Source of the DNA: Lachnospiraceae bacterium
GTDB lineage: Bacteria > Bacillota > Clostridia > Lachnospirales > Lachnospiraceae
Reading direction: 5' to 3'
Assembly: GCA_021202715.1 (NCBI GenBank)
Contig: JAJQCL010000033.1
Span: forward strand, 1-13,757
Length of the DNA: 13,757 nucleotides
Below, piece after piece: positions 13,326 through 13,757 of the stretch. Within the stretch, counting starts at the first letter, position 1, and the number at the start of each line of letters is the position of its first letter. Both the position numbers and the translations under genes were made by a program. The notes under the pieces are model-generated. The model did not search any database, was not told where the DNA came from, and worked only from the letters and a program-made list of their open reading frames with translations.

Positions 13326-13757
13326 TCAAAGCGCCGCCGCAAAGACCGGTTCCCGATAAACCAGCATCCCGTTTGCAAAGGTGGCTTTCGGAACAAGCAA
13401 AGTCTCTCCTCTGCGATGTTTTCCCAATACGTCCACGAAGTCAAATTCGCCTCTCTCTAAGGACAGAAGAGTCACGTCCCCACAGGCTCCCGGCGCCAGC
13501 GTTCCGACCCTTCCGCTCATATTCAAGGCCCGGGCCGGTGTTGCTGTGACAGCGCGAATAATCTCTGGCATTGTCATCCCAAGCATCAAAAACTTCGACA
13601 TTACCTGGGTCAAAGAGCAGAGCGGCTGCCGGTTCCAGGTCTGAATCGTCATGTCCGAGCTGATGATATCCGGAAAGAATCCCTCTCCCATCGCCCGTTC
13701 TGCAATATCAAAGCTGAAATTTCCGCCGCCATGCGCAACATCAAAAAGTACCCCCCG
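13326..13757 (-). CDS. Amidohydrolase/deacetylase-family metallohydrolase, C-terminal part
   Basis: The window holds the last 143 residues; the start lies beyond the right edge. Reading in from the edge gives RGVLFDVAHGGGNFSFDIAE, then GEGFFPDIISSDM. The His in DVAHG and the Asp in SSD are the positions of metal-site residues in the dihydroorotase-like amidohydrolase superfamily, and the pattern resembles the EF_0837/AHA_3915-type deacetylase family. The tail (TPARALNMSGRVGTLAPGACGDVTLL) is the usual C-terminal small-domain segment of this superfamily. Such enzymes hydrolyse amide or imide bonds on organic acids, often to release an acyl group or open a ring. It is the first visible gene of the operon with the 2-hydroxyacid dehydrogenase and the RraA-like protein. 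Superfamily is secure; subfamily is from memory and the substrate unknown. Confidence 0.85.
   Translation of the reverse strand, partial: RGVLFDVAHGGGNFSFDIAERAMGEGFFPDIISSDMTIQTWNRQPLCSLTQVMSKFLMLGMTMPEIIRAVTATPARALNMSGRVGTLAPGACGDVTLLSLERGEFDFVDVLGKHRRGETLLVPKATFANGMLVYREPVFAAAL

Overview
The window looks like chromosomal DNA from a spore-forming anaerobic Firmicute, most likely a GC-rich member of the Clostridia (Lachnospiraceae-like). Four things support this: an oxygen-sensitive class III ribonucleotide reductase with its radical-SAM activase, the spore maturation pair spmA/spmB, a holB-ricT-trmN6-rsmI block in the Bacillus/Clostridium order, and strong GGAGG-type ribosome binding sites. 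The assignment rests on gene content and family resemblance only; no database search was run. I see no rRNA, tRNA, CRISPR array, insertion sequence or phage gene.

Layout from left to right. (1) Bases 1-1580 (+) hold an ABC-class predicted ATPase cut by the left edge, ending at a long imperfect hairpin. (2) Bases 1655-5539 (-) are a deoxynucleotide-supply region: a NUDIX hydrolase and nrdG form one unit that ends in a clear hairpin terminator. nrdD follows from its own promoter, which has a perfect -35 and a near-perfect -10. Two NrdR-box-like sites 32 bp apart overlap that promoter. NrdD carries a fused C-terminal redoxin domain with a CPNC motif. (3) Bases 5603-6783 (+) are spmA and spmB behind a candidate sigma-E promoter; spmB has no ordinary start codon where its N-terminus should begin. 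(4) Bases 6830-11439 (-) are an operon read in the order guanylate-kinase-like gene, holB, ricT, trmN6, rsmI, with overlapping or abutting genes. It resembles the tmk-holB-yaaT-yabA-yabB-yabC region of B. subtilis, but with a GMK-like gene upstream and no yabA or yazA. (5) Bases 11519-13757 (-) are a catabolic operon read in the order amidohydrolase (cut by the right edge), D-2-hydroxyacid dehydrogenase, RraA/HMG-CHA-aldolase-like protein, closed by a textbook intrinsic terminator.

How the genes work together. NUDIX, NrdG and NrdD all bear on dNTP supply or quality: NrdG installs the glycyl radical on NrdD, and NrdR would repress nrdD when dATP is plentiful. The operon in region 4 mixes DNA replication (clamp loader delta'), RNA-processing control (RicT) and RNA methylation (TrmN6, RsmI), a housekeeping arrangement. 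The catabolic operon probably processes an acylated or cyclic amide-containing organic acid by hydrolysis, redox at a 2-hydroxy/2-keto carbon and aldol or decarboxylation chemistry; its substrate cannot be read from the sequence.

The most useful leads are the NrdR/promoter architecture at nrdD, the NrdD-redoxin fusion, the start-codon problem in spmB, the long charged tail of RicT and the uncharacterised amidohydrolase/dehydrogenase/aldolase operon.
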